From Prolixibacteraceae bacterium UBA6029 (GTDB lineage: Bacteria; Bacteroidota; Bacteroidia; Bacteroidales; Prolixibacteraceae): DNA of 64,000 nt. The notes below the pieces were generated by a model. It was not told where the DNA came from. It made no database searches and saw nothing but the letters and a program-made list of their open reading frames with translations. Both the position numbers and the translations under genes were made by a program. Below, in pieces: positions 8,914-16,247 of this stretch. Numbering within the stretch: the first letter of the stretch is position 1; the number at the start of each line of letters is the position of its first letter. The stretch is taken from assembly GCA_002429385.1 (NCBI GenBank), contig DIZL01000012.1, positions 1 to 64,000 of the forward strand, in the 5' to 3' direction.

Positions 8914-9630
8914 ATGATACAGATACAAAACCTCATTAAGGCCTACAACAAAGAAATCGTCCTGAACATTCCCGAACTTACTATCGAAAAAGGAGAGATC
9001 TTCGGATTGGTTGGCAACAACGGAGCCGGAAAGACCACCATGTTTAATATCGTTCTTGACCTGATTACAGCCAGCAAAGGACAGGTCATCAGCAAAGGAA
9101 TCAATGTACGCGAATCGGAAGACTGGAAAGATTTCACCGGGGCCTTTATCGACGAAACATTCCTGATCGGCTATCTGACCGCAGAAGAGTATTTTGGGTT
9201 CATTGCCGGGCTACGAAGGTTAAGCAAAGCTGATACAAGTGCATTTCTTGAAGGATTCTCCGACTTCTTCAATGGAGAAATCATTGGGAAGAAGAAATTC
9301 ATTCGTGACTTCTCGAAGGGAAACCAGAAGAAGGTGGGGATTGTGGCAGCTCTGATGGGCAAGCCTGAAGTTATTGTGCTGGATGAGCCTTTTGCCAATC
9401 TCGACCCCAGTTCGCAATACAAGCTGCGGAAACTGATCAAGGACTTTGCAGCTCAAAACGGTTCTACCTTCCTGATTTCAGACCACACCTTGGAAAATAT
9501 AGCCGATGTCTCTACCCGTCTGATTATCCTCGAGAAAGGCAAGATTGTTCGTGACGTTCCTAAAACAGAAACCACCCTTCAGGAGGTTGAAGCATTCTTT
9601 AAACCAGTGGTGGAGTCGGATTTGTTTTAG
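8914..9630 (+). CDS. ABC transporter ATP-binding protein
   Basis: This is the ATPase of the exporter encoded with the preceding permease. Walker A GNNGAGKTT is near residue 35. The signature is degenerate, DFSKGNQKKVGI, in place of LSGGQ. Walker B is VIVLDEPFANLDPSS, and the switch histidine is in SDHTLENI. The 238-residue length and a single nucleotide-binding domain fit the ABC-2-type drug, lantibiotic or lipid exporter class. It is the last gene of the PadR operon. Confidence 0.93.
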   Translation: MIQIQNLIKAYNKEIVLNIPELTIEKGEIFGLVGNNGAGKTTMFNIVLDLITASKGQVISKGINVRESEDWKDFTGAFIDETFLIGYLTAEEYFGFIAGLRRLSKADTSAFLEGFSDFFNGEIIGKKKFIRDFSKGNQKKVGIVAALMGKPEVIVLDEPFANLDPSSQYKLRKLIKDFAAQNGSTFLISDHTLENIADVSTRLIILEKGKIVRDVPKTETTLQEVEAFFKPVVESDLF

Positions 9631-9737
9631 ATGTCGGAAAGTGATTTCTGACATCGAAGATTATACTATAGACATGAAGAAATGGTGAATGAACCATAAA
9701 ATATGGATTATGCTACTTATCCTTTAATTTTAATGAT

Positions 9738-10130
9738 ATGAAGACTATTTTCTTGGGTCTATTACTAATGATCTGCTCAACTGCATTCTGCCAGACCCAA
9801 TCTGAGATGAATATTGAATCAGGAAATTCATATGGAAAAGCGGACAAAGAACTAAACGATATATATAAAAAGATCTTGTTCGAATACAGATCAGATACTG
9901 TTTTTATTACGAATTTAAAAGTCTCGCAGAGAGTCTGGATTGCATTTAGGGATGCTGAATTAAATATGAAATTTCCTGAAAGAGAACCAGGATGGTATGG
10001 GAGCATGCACCCGATGTGTGTCTCAGGCTATTTAGAAAAGTTGACAAGAGCCAGAATTAAGACATTAAAAGAATGGCTCAATAGCGTTGAAGATGGTGAA
10101 GGTTGCGGTGGCAGTATAAATAGGCAATAA
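9738..10130 (+). CDS. LprI-like (DUF1311) secreted protein
   Basis: This is a small exported protein of 130 residues with signal peptide MKTIFLGLLLMICSTAFC. The mature part has the LprI/DUF1311 pattern of an N-terminal ADKELNDIYKKIL helix, then VSQRVWIAFRDAEL, then CVSGYLEKLTRARIKTLKEWL. Two cysteines (MCVSG and GEGCGG) may form a disulfide. LprI of Mycobacterium inhibits lysozyme, but most DUF1311 proteins are uncharacterised. The gene stands alone, about 110 bases after the ABC operon. Confidence 0.8.
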   Translation: MKTIFLGLLLMICSTAFCQTQSEMNIESGNSYGKADKELNDIYKKILFEYRSDTVFITNLKVSQRVWIAFRDAELNMKFPEREPGWYGSMHPMCVSGYLEKLTRARIKTLKEWLNSVEDGEGCGGSINRQ

Positions 10131-10259
10131 AAATACATACTGCTTGTATCATCCTTTCCTTTAAAACAAGATTACGTTCTCATCTTACAGGAGATTATAA
10201 ATTCCAGGCAATCCCCCAAAATTGGTTCACTCCTTTTTCAGTATGATGCTAAAATATTG

Positions 10260-10267
10260 TAAATTTG
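10260..10267 (+). promoter_or_regulatory. Candidate -7 box (TAAATTTG) for the MNT/HEPN pair
   Basis: TAAATTTG matches TAnnTTTG and lies 16 bases before the ATG at 10284. A T-rich TTTTTC at 10233-10238 is at about the right distance for a weak -33 element. Confidence 0.45.
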
Positions 10268-10283
10268 TCCAAAACCAGTTGGA

Positions 10284-10604
10284 ATGGCAGACAAGTTCAC
10301 CATATTGAAAGAATTGAAAAGCTGTTTACAGAAAGGGTATAAAGATTCTGTACGGGATATTATTCTGTTCGGTTCTCAGGCCTATGGCGATCCCCATGAA
10401 AATTCGGATTACGATATTCTAATTGTATTGAAGAAAGATTATACTGCAATAGATGAAAACCAAATCTATGACTTGTGCTATGATATTAACCTGAAATACA
10501 ACATCATCATTGACCCACACCTCATTTCAGAAAGACAGCTCAAAACCATAAAAGGCAGGCAGCCGATATTCACCAAAGCAATTAAATCCGGAATTTACGC
10601 ATGA
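10284..10604 (+). CDS. MNT-type nucleotidyltransferase (MntA-like antitoxin)
   Basis: This is a minimal nucleotidyltransferase of 106 residues. The catalytic motif GSQAYGDPHENSDYD fits GSx10DxD, the signature of MntA antitoxins. These AMPylate their HEPN partner in type VII toxin-antitoxin systems. The third acidic residue could be in IIIDPHLI. The stop overlaps the ATG of the HEPN gene by four bases (ATGA), the usual order for such pairs. Without experiment this could also be a non-toxic MNT/HEPN module. Confidence 0.85.
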   Translation: MADKFTILKELKSCLQKGYKDSVRDIILFGSQAYGDPHENSDYDILIVLKKDYTAIDENQIYDLCYDINLKYNIIIDPHLISERQLKTIKGRQPIFTKAIKSGIYA

Positions 10605-11008
10605 CTCTGGAGGACAATGAACGAACTGAGTTAATCAGGTACAGGCTTGAAGAAGCCATTGAAACCATTGCTGACGTTCAGCTATTGATTGACAACGACC
10701 GCTTAAGGGCTGCTGTAAACCGAATCTATTACGGAATGTTTTACTCACTTTTGGCTCTTGGATTAGCCTACCAGTTTGAAACTTCAAAGCACCAGCAATT
10801 GATTGGCTGGTTCAATAAGAATTTTATTCATGCGCGATTGATTGATCCCAAATTTGGAAAAATCATAAATAAGGCTTCGAATAGAAGGACACAGGGAGAT
10901 TACGAATCCTATGTTGAGTTTGATAAAGCTACTATCATTGAAATGTTTGACCAAATGAAAGAATTTATTATCGAAATTGAACGCTTTCTCAACTCAAAAA
11001 TAGGCTAA
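10601..11008 (+). CDS. HEPN-domain protein (UPF0332/COG1895 type)
   Basis: This all-helical HEPN protein of 135 residues is the partner of the preceding nucleotidyltransferase. Diagnostic segments are RAAVNRIYYGMFYSLLALG, ETSKHQQLIGWFNKNF and the acidic QGDYESYVEF. In toxic HepT the RNase motif is Rx4-6H. Here the helix after R-x3-R carries tyrosines and no histidine at that spacing, so RNase activity is uncertain. It would be co-translated with its partner. Confidence 0.8.
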   Translation: MTLEDNERTELIRYRLEEAIETIADVQLLIDNDRLRAAVNRIYYGMFYSLLALGLAYQFETSKHQQLIGWFNKNFIHARLIDPKFGKIINKASNRRTQGDYESYVEFDKATIIEMFDQMKEFIIEIERFLNSKIG

Positions 11009-11087
11009 TCTTCTTAAATTTTAACCTGACTTAATTTTACTTCTCCGTGATAACAGCCAGAAACTTCCGGCGACGCATCATAAATTG

Positions 11088-11095
11088 TATCTTTG
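11088..11095 (+). promoter_or_regulatory. Candidate -7 box (TATCTTTG) for recX
   Basis: TATCTTTG fits TAnnTTTG and ends 15 bases before ATG 11111. The in-frame TTG at 11093 lies within this box, which argues that the ATG is the true start. Confidence 0.45.
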
Positions 11096-11110
11096 AGTAA
11101 AAATCAACCC

Positions 11111-11578
11111 ATGGAATTTACGCGCGAACAAATCATTGCTTTCGATAAAGCCGCCTTACTGTGCAGCAAATCAGAAAAATGTACCTCAGAGATTCAGGAG
11201 AAACTGAAACTTTGGGGACTATCAGCCGAAGAATCGGACCCGGTTATAAAGCAGTTAATTGCAGAGAAATACCTTGATGACGAACGATTTGCCCGCGCCT
11301 TTGTGAAAGATAAGTTCCGGTTTAATCATTGGGGAAAGCAGAAAATAGCTCACATGCTGCGCGCTAAAAACATCAGTCACGAAATTCTGGAACTCGCCTT
11401 TGAAGAGATTGAGGAGGATGGTTATTCTGATGAACTTCGTAAGCTGCTGACCGATAAAGAGAAATCGATTAAAGCAAAAGACAAGTATGACAAACGGAAC
11501 AAACTGATGCGGTTTGCACTTGGCAGGGGGTTTGAATCAAATAAGGTTTATGAAATACTGAAGGAATTGGGGATTTGA
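11111..11578 (+). CDS. recX: Regulatory protein RecX
   Basis: RecX binds RecA filaments and limits recombinase activity. This ~155-residue protein has the three-helix repeats of the family, with LLCSKSEKCTSEIQEKL, LIAEKYLDDERFARAFV and HWGKQKIAHMLRAKNIS as hallmark segments. It starts at ATG 11111, after a good -7 box. It stands alone, away from recA. Cytoplasmic. Confidence 0.93.
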   Translation: MEFTREQIIAFDKAALLCSKSEKCTSEIQEKLKLWGLSAEESDPVIKQLIAEKYLDDERFARAFVKDKFRFNHWGKQKIAHMLRAKNISHEILELAFEEIEEDGYSDELRKLLTDKEKSIKAKDKYDKRNKLMRFALGRGFESNKVYEILKELGI

Positions 11579-12355
11579 ACTTTAATTACCTTACAAAATG
11601 GCTGTTTGCAAAATCGCTATCCGTTAAAGTGACTCATCGAAGGAATTCCGCCCTTAGCAGGACAGGGTTAAGGTAGGTATAGAAAGGGGATCGAGAGGGT
11701 ATTCCTTCGGTATATCTGTACTATGACTGATCTATAACTATACTAAAATCCAGATCTTAGTACAGTTGCAAATCAATCATAGATTAAATCGTGAAGCGCA
11801 AACCCTATTCAATCCCTACCCGGATACTTGCCGTGCATAACGAAAACAGGTTTATTGCTTTTCAGAATAACAACTGAAGGGATTGAGAATTGGTGTTTAG
11901 AGTCAATAGATTCATTTTTGAATCTTATCTTCAGACTTTACCATGAACGTCTTCGAAGGTTAAAGATAAAAACTTTTTGGGGGGAAACAAATGGCTTGAA
12001 AAGGATTTTTAATTTAAACCATCAAAAAAAGGGAAAAGACTTCAGGCTAAACAAAATGATTGTTACTGAGGAAAAGTCATGAAATGTGAATAGCAATTTC
12101 CCCGATTCATTTATTTTAGCGTCAATTGTTTCCTAATAGCAGCAACAAATGATTGATTTATCTTATTGGTATTGTTTGGTTTGATATTATCCCGTCAGAA
12201 ACCGGCTTGGGGGATCTTGATTCAGGATAAAAACGAAGTTGTTATGTTGGTAGCTTTTTCAACAATTTAACCGCTTCATATAAAAAAGTTTTCTAATTTT
12301 ATCGAACCGAATATTTAGGTAAAACCGAATTATAAACCAACTAAATTACATCCAT
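11579..12355. other. 777-base gap without a credible gene
   Basis: The left part contains one copy of a dispersed repeat (11591-11735). An 84-codon open frame at 11828-12082 starts with TTG, has no family resemblance and is not supported. The last 60 bases before 12356 are AT-rich and presumably carry the promoter of the oxidoreductase cluster, but no TAnnTTTG box is clear. Confidence 0.6.
11591..11735 (+). repeat. Dispersed intergenic repeat, copy A
   Basis: This segment aligns with the reverse complement of 18957-19081. Shared blocks in order are TTT(G)C.AAAAT, TATCCGTTAAAG/TAACCGTTTAAG, GGGTTAAGGTAGG/GGGTTTGGGTAG, and then GGGTATTCCTTCGGTATATC/AGGTATTCCTTTGGTATATC followed by GTACTAT. The order is conserved over ~130 bases with small gaps. 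It is not coding in any frame I can support. Possibly a MITE relic or a structured RNA. Confidence 0.7.
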
Positions 12356-13516
12356 ATGATGAATCGTAAATTACGCATGGGAATGGTCGGAGGGGGCAGT
12401 GATGCCTTCATCGGAGCCATTCACCGTCTGTCAGCTTTTATGGACGGACAAATCGAACTGGTCTGTGGCTGTTTCAGTATCAATCCTGAGATTTCACTTT
12501 CCTCGGGAAAATCATACTACCTTCCTGACAACAGGGTTTACAAAACCTACAAGGAAATGTTTGAACATGAAATCCAGTTACCCGAGGGCGACCGTATGGA
12601 CTTTGTGACCATTGTTACGCCAAACTTCGCGCATTTTGGTCCTGCTATGATGGCTCTCGAAAACGGGTTCAATGTAGTAATTGACAAACCGATCACCTTT
12701 ACGCTGGACGAAGCCTTACAACTTCAGGCCAAATTAAAGGAGACCGGCTTGTTGCTTGCCCTTACTCACACCTATTCGGGCTACCCTGCTGTGAAACAGG
12801 CCAGACAAATGGTTGCTGAAGGAAAGCTGGGTAAAATCCGAAAAATATTTGTGGAATATCCACAGGGATGGCTCTCTGAAAAACTGGAAGACTCCGGAAA
12901 CCCTCAGGCTTCATGGCGAACTGACCCCAAACGATCAGGAAAAGCAGGCGCTATGGGCGATATTGGCACTCACGCACACCATCTGGCCGAATACATTACA
13001 GGATTAAAAACGACTTCCCTGTGTGCCGAACTGAATGTTTTTGTTCCAGGGCGCTTACTCGATGACGACGGTGCCGTTTTACTGCGTTTCGATAATGGAG
13101 CAAAGGGTGTTCTCGTGGCGACCCAGATTGCTGCCGGAGAAGAAAATGCGCTGAAAATTCGTGTATACGGCGACAAAGGTGGTCTGGAATGGGCACAGCA
13201 CGAACCCAATACACTGATTGCTAAATGGGCTTCGAAACCAACTGAAATATACCGTGTAGGAACAGGTTTTATGGGTTCTGCCTCAGCGGCAAATACCCGA
13301 ACCCCTGGAGGTCATCCGGAAGGCTATTTAGAAGCCTTTGCCAATATTTACCGCAATTTCTCGTTAACCCTTCGGGCAAAATTGAATGGCGAGCAGGCAA
13401 AACCTGAATGGCTCGATTATCCGGGAGTCAAAGACGGCATACGGGGAATGCAATTCATCGATGCGGTGGTCGAATCCGGCTACAATGATGATGTGAAGTG
13501 GATTCCTTTCGGATAG
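12356..13516 (+). CDS. Gfo/Idh/MocA-family oxidoreductase
   Basis: This NAD(P)-dependent sugar dehydrogenase-like protein has 386 residues and no signal peptide. The nucleotide-binding motif GMVGGGSDAFIGAIHR is at the N-terminus, the family motif is DKPITFTLDEAL (EKP variant), and the C-terminal substrate domain contains DIGTHAHHLAEY. The substrate cannot be predicted. It is followed by a TIM-barrel isomerase and a secreted oxidoreductase of the same superfamily. This trio is seen in pathways that oxidise and epimerise unusual sugars. Confidence 0.9.
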   Translation: MMNRKLRMGMVGGGSDAFIGAIHRLSAFMDGQIELVCGCFSINPEISLSSGKSYYLPDNRVYKTYKEMFEHEIQLPEGDRMDFVTIVTPNFAHFGPAMMALENGFNVVIDKPITFTLDEALQLQAKLKETGLLLALTHTYSGYPAVKQARQMVAEGKLGKIRKIFVEYPQGWLSEKLEDSGNPQASWRTDPKRSGKAGAMGDIGTHAHHLAEYITGLKTTSLCAELNVFVPGRLLDDDGAVLLRFDNGAKGVLVATQIAAGEENALKIRVYGDKGGLEWAQHEPNTLIAKWASKPTEIYRVGTGFMGSASAANTRTPGGHPEGYLEAFANIYRNFSLTLRAKLNGEQAKPEWLDYPGVKDGIRGMQFIDAVVESGYNDDVKWIPFG

Positions 13517-13517
13517 C

Positions 13518-13612
13518 TCAAAGTTTCAGGTTTCAAGTTCCAAGTTGCTCGCGCCAACTGAACCTGAAACTTGGAACCTGAAACTTTGAACTTTAAACTT
13601 TAAACTTATAAT
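13518..13612. repeat. Word-repeat hairpin after the oxidoreductase gene
   Basis: Left arm 13518-13546 (TCAAAGTTTCAGGTTTCAAG...) pairs with 13561-13589. Both arms are built from the words GTTTCAG, GTTTCAAG and GTTCCAAG. The first 15 bases of the left arm pair perfectly with the end of the right arm. The right arm is followed by further TTTAAACTTTAAACTT repeats. It starts immediately after the stop codon. It could slow or end transcription, but it is more elaborate than a normal terminator. Confidence 0.8.
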
Positions 13613-13629
13613 CCTAAAATATTGACAAC

Positions 13630-14622
13630 ATGAGCAGACAAGTAACACTATTTACGGGACAATGGGCCGACCTTCCCTTTGAAACCATTTGCGAAAAAGC
13701 ATTAGAGTTTGGCTATGATGGTCTTGAACTCTGTACCTGGGGCGATCACATGGAAATCGATAAGGCCGATAAGGCCTATTGCGACGCCCGTAAGGAAACC
13801 CTGGCCAAATATGACCTTCAGTTGTTTGCCATTTCAACTCACCTTGTAGGGCAGTGTGTATGCGACCGTATTGACGAACGTCATCAGGGCATTTTACCTG
13901 CATATATCTGGGGAGATGGAGAACCTGAAGGAGTACGCCAACGCGCAGCCGCTGAAATCATCAAAACGGGGAAAGTCGCCAAAATGCTGGGACTGGATAC
14001 CGTAATTGGTTTCACCGGGAGTTCGATATGGCATATGCTGTATTCCTTCCCGGCGGTAAGTCAGGAAATGATCGACAAAGGTTATGCTGATTTTGCCAAA
14101 CGATGGATTCCTATTCTGGACGAATACCAGAAAATGGGCGTCAAATTTGCCCTTGAAGTGCATCCAACCGAAATAGCATTCGATATAGCAACTGCACGTC
14201 GTGCGCTGAAAGCTGTGAACAACCATCCGGCATTTGGATTTAACTACGATCCAAGTCACCTGGGTTATCAGGGTGTTGATTACGTGAAATTCATCTATGA
14301 GTTCTCTGACCGTATTTTCCATGTACACATGAAAGATGCTTATTGGAGCGAACATCCAATGGATATTGGCGTTTTCGGCGGACATACCGATTTTGGCGAT
14401 AACCGCAGGTATTGGAACTTCCGGAGTTTGGGTCGTGGAAAGATTGACTTCGAGAATATCATTAGGGCATTGAACGACATTAAATACCAGGGACCACTTT
14501 CTGTTGAATGGGAAGACAGCGGCATGAACCGTGAAGCGGGAGCTGTCGAAGCCTGTGATTTTGTTCGTTACAGCGATTTCGATCCTTCGGACGTGGCCTT
14601 TGATGAGGCCATGCAGAAGTAG
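13630..14622 (+). CDS. Sugar phosphate isomerase/epimerase (TIM barrel)
   Basis: This is an AP-endonuclease-2/xylose-isomerase-like barrel of 330 residues, cytoplasmic. Putative metal ligands of the family are visible: E in FALEVHP, D and H in FNYDPSHLGYQ, H in FHVHMKDA and E in LSVEWED. Such proteins isomerise or epimerise keto-sugars or inositols. With oxidoreductases on both sides, it probably acts on the keto product of one of them. The substrate is unknown. Confidence 0.9.
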   Translation: MSRQVTLFTGQWADLPFETICEKALEFGYDGLELCTWGDHMEIDKADKAYCDARKETLAKYDLQLFAISTHLVGQCVCDRIDERHQGILPAYIWGDGEPEGVRQRAAAEIIKTGKVAKMLGLDTVIGFTGSSIWHMLYSFPAVSQEMIDKGYADFAKRWIPILDEYQKMGVKFALEVHPTEIAFDIATARRALKAVNNHPAFGFNYDPSHLGYQGVDYVKFIYEFSDRIFHVHMKDAYWSEHPMDIGVFGGHTDFGDNRRYWNFRSLGRGKIDFENIIRALNDIKYQGPLSVEWEDSGMNREAGAVEACDFVRYSDFDPSDVAFDEAMQK

Positions 14623-14656
14623 AGTTTCAAGTCTCAGGTTCAAAGTTTAAAGTTAG
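14623..14656. repeat. Half copy of the GTTTCAAG word repeat
   Basis: AGAGTTTCAAGTCTCAGGTTCAAAG and TTTAAAGTT use the same words as the hairpin at 13518-13612, but no opposing arm is present here. It begins directly after the stop codon of the isomerase gene. Confidence 0.6.
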
Positions 14657-14730
14657 AGCTTTTTGTTGGATCTGATTCTTATATCACACGTCTAATATCT
14701 TTAATCTATAATCTTGTATTAAAATAGTCC

Positions 14731-16050
14731 ATGAATTCAAATAGAAGACAATTTCTAAAAAGTACAACCACAGCTGCAGTAGGATTAACCATGGCTGCCG
14801 CCATGCCAATACCGATGAGTGCCTGTAAGGGCGCCAACGAGAAACTACGTTGCGGTTTAATAGGCACAAACGGAATGGGATTTGCCGATCTTACGGCCTT
14901 CCTTCACCAGAAAAATACCGAATGTGTTGCCTTGTGCGATGTCGACAGCAATGTTTTGGCCCGGCGTGCAGCCGACACCGAAAAGATGCAGGGGTTTAAA
15001 CCCAAGTTATACAGTGATTACCGCAAACTGCTCGAAGACAAAAATGTGGATGTGGTACTCATCGGTACTCCCGATCACTGGCATTGTCTTCCAATGGTTG
15101 AAGCATGCCAGGCGGGAAAAGATGTTTATTGCGAAAAACCGCTTGGCAATTCCATTGAGGAGATCAACATCATGGAACGTGCAGCCAATAAATATAATAC
15201 AGTTGTCCAGGTGGGTATGTGGCAACGCAGCGATCCGCATTGGAGAGCTGCTGTCGATTTCGTTCAGTCAGGTAAACTGGGTAAGATCCGCACCGTGCGT
15301 ACCTGGGCTTACCAGGGATGGATGGAACCTGTCCCGGTAAAACCAGATGGAGAAGCACCGGCAGGAGTAGATTACGACTTCTGGCTCGGACCTGCGAAGA
15401 AACGTCCGTTCAATCCCAACCGCTTCCATTTTAACTTCCGCTGGTATTACGATTATGCCGGTGGTCTGATGACCGACTGGGGTGTTCACATCATCGACTA
15501 CGGCCTATTCGGAATGGGAGATAAAGCACCCAAATCAGTGATGGCGATGGGCGGGAAATTTGCTTATCCCGATGATGCAGCTGAAACTCCGGATACCTTG
15601 CAGGCTTTGTATGAATTCGACGGCCACACACTTCTTTGGGATCACGGAACCGGCATTAATGGCGGCTATTACGGACGCGATCATGGTGTTGGTTACGTGG
15701 GGAACAACGGAACATTGGTTGTTGATCGCAACGGATGGGAAGTCATTCCTGAGAACAAAAAGAATAAAGATTTGATGGAAAGGGTTCCCTTGCAGAAAGG
15801 AAATGGGAAGGGACTAGAACTTCACATGGCGAATTTCATTGAAGGGGTTAAAACCCGTAACCGTGATCTGAATGCAAGCATCGAAATTGCTGCAAATACA
15901 GCCCGTGTTGCTCATCTGGGTAATATTGCCATGCGTACAGGTCGTCGCCTATACTGGGATGCTGAAACCAGCAAGTTCATCAATGACGAAGATGCCAATA
16001 AGTTCCTGGTGCCACAATACCGTGCGCCATGGGTTTTACCATCAATTTAA
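14731..16050 (+). CDS. Tat-exported Gfo/Idh/MocA oxidoreductase
   Basis: This is a 439-residue oxidoreductase with a twin-arginine signal (NRRQFLKSTTTAAVGL). It would fold with cofactor in the cytoplasm and be exported to the periplasm. A cysteine at MSAC could be a lipobox. The Rossmann motif is LRCGLIGTNGMGF, with CEKPLGNS as the family EKP motif and DWGVHIIDYGLFG in the catalytic domain. It is the last gene of the trio and is followed by a clear terminator. A periplasmic sugar-oxidising role is inference. Confidence 0.92.
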   Translation: MNSNRRQFLKSTTTAAVGLTMAAAMPIPMSACKGANEKLRCGLIGTNGMGFADLTAFLHQKNTECVALCDVDSNVLARRAADTEKMQGFKPKLYSDYRKLLEDKNVDVVLIGTPDHWHCLPMVEACQAGKDVYCEKPLGNSIEEINIMERAANKYNTVVQVGMWQRSDPHWRAAVDFVQSGKLGKIRTVRTWAYQGWMEPVPVKPDGEAPAGVDYDFWLGPAKKRPFNPNRFHFNFRWYYDYAGGLMTDWGVHIIDYGLFGMGDKAPKSVMAMGGKFAYPDDAAETPDTLQALYEFDGHTLLWDHGTGINGGYYGRDHGVGYVGNNGTLVVDRNGWEVIPENKKNKDLMERVPLQKGNGKGLELHMANFIEGVKTRNRDLNASIEIAANTARVAHLGNIAMRTGRRLYWDAETSKFINDEDANKFLVPQYRAPWVLPSI

Positions 16051-16071
16051 TTTAATAAATAGAGAGATATT

Positions 16072-16098
16072 AAAACCCGGCCAATAGCCGGGTTTTTT
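16072..16098 (+). terminator. Rho-independent terminator
   Basis: AAAACCCGGC (16072-16081), loop CAATA, then GCCGGGTTTT (16087-16096) with further T. This is a perfect 10-bp stem with a U-tract, 20 bases after the oxidoreductase stop. Confidence 0.95.
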
Positions 16099-16247
16099 AT
16101 TGATGATATTTAAATTACAACAGGATTAAACTGTATTGAAGATTCTAAGTCTAAAATCTCAGTTCAATGTTTGGTGAAGCCTGGTCGATCCTAAAGATGA
16201 CAAGCCAATCCGGACATTCCATACAGACCAACTAATCTATTTGACTC

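Noticed and set aside
11828..12082. 84-codon frame in the gap after recX
   Set aside because: TTG start, atypical composition and no recognisable domain. More likely chance in a repeat-bearing gap.
16073..16098. Possible regulatory RNA after the Tat oxidoreductase
   Set aside because: A simple perfect stem plus U-tract is fully explained as a terminator.
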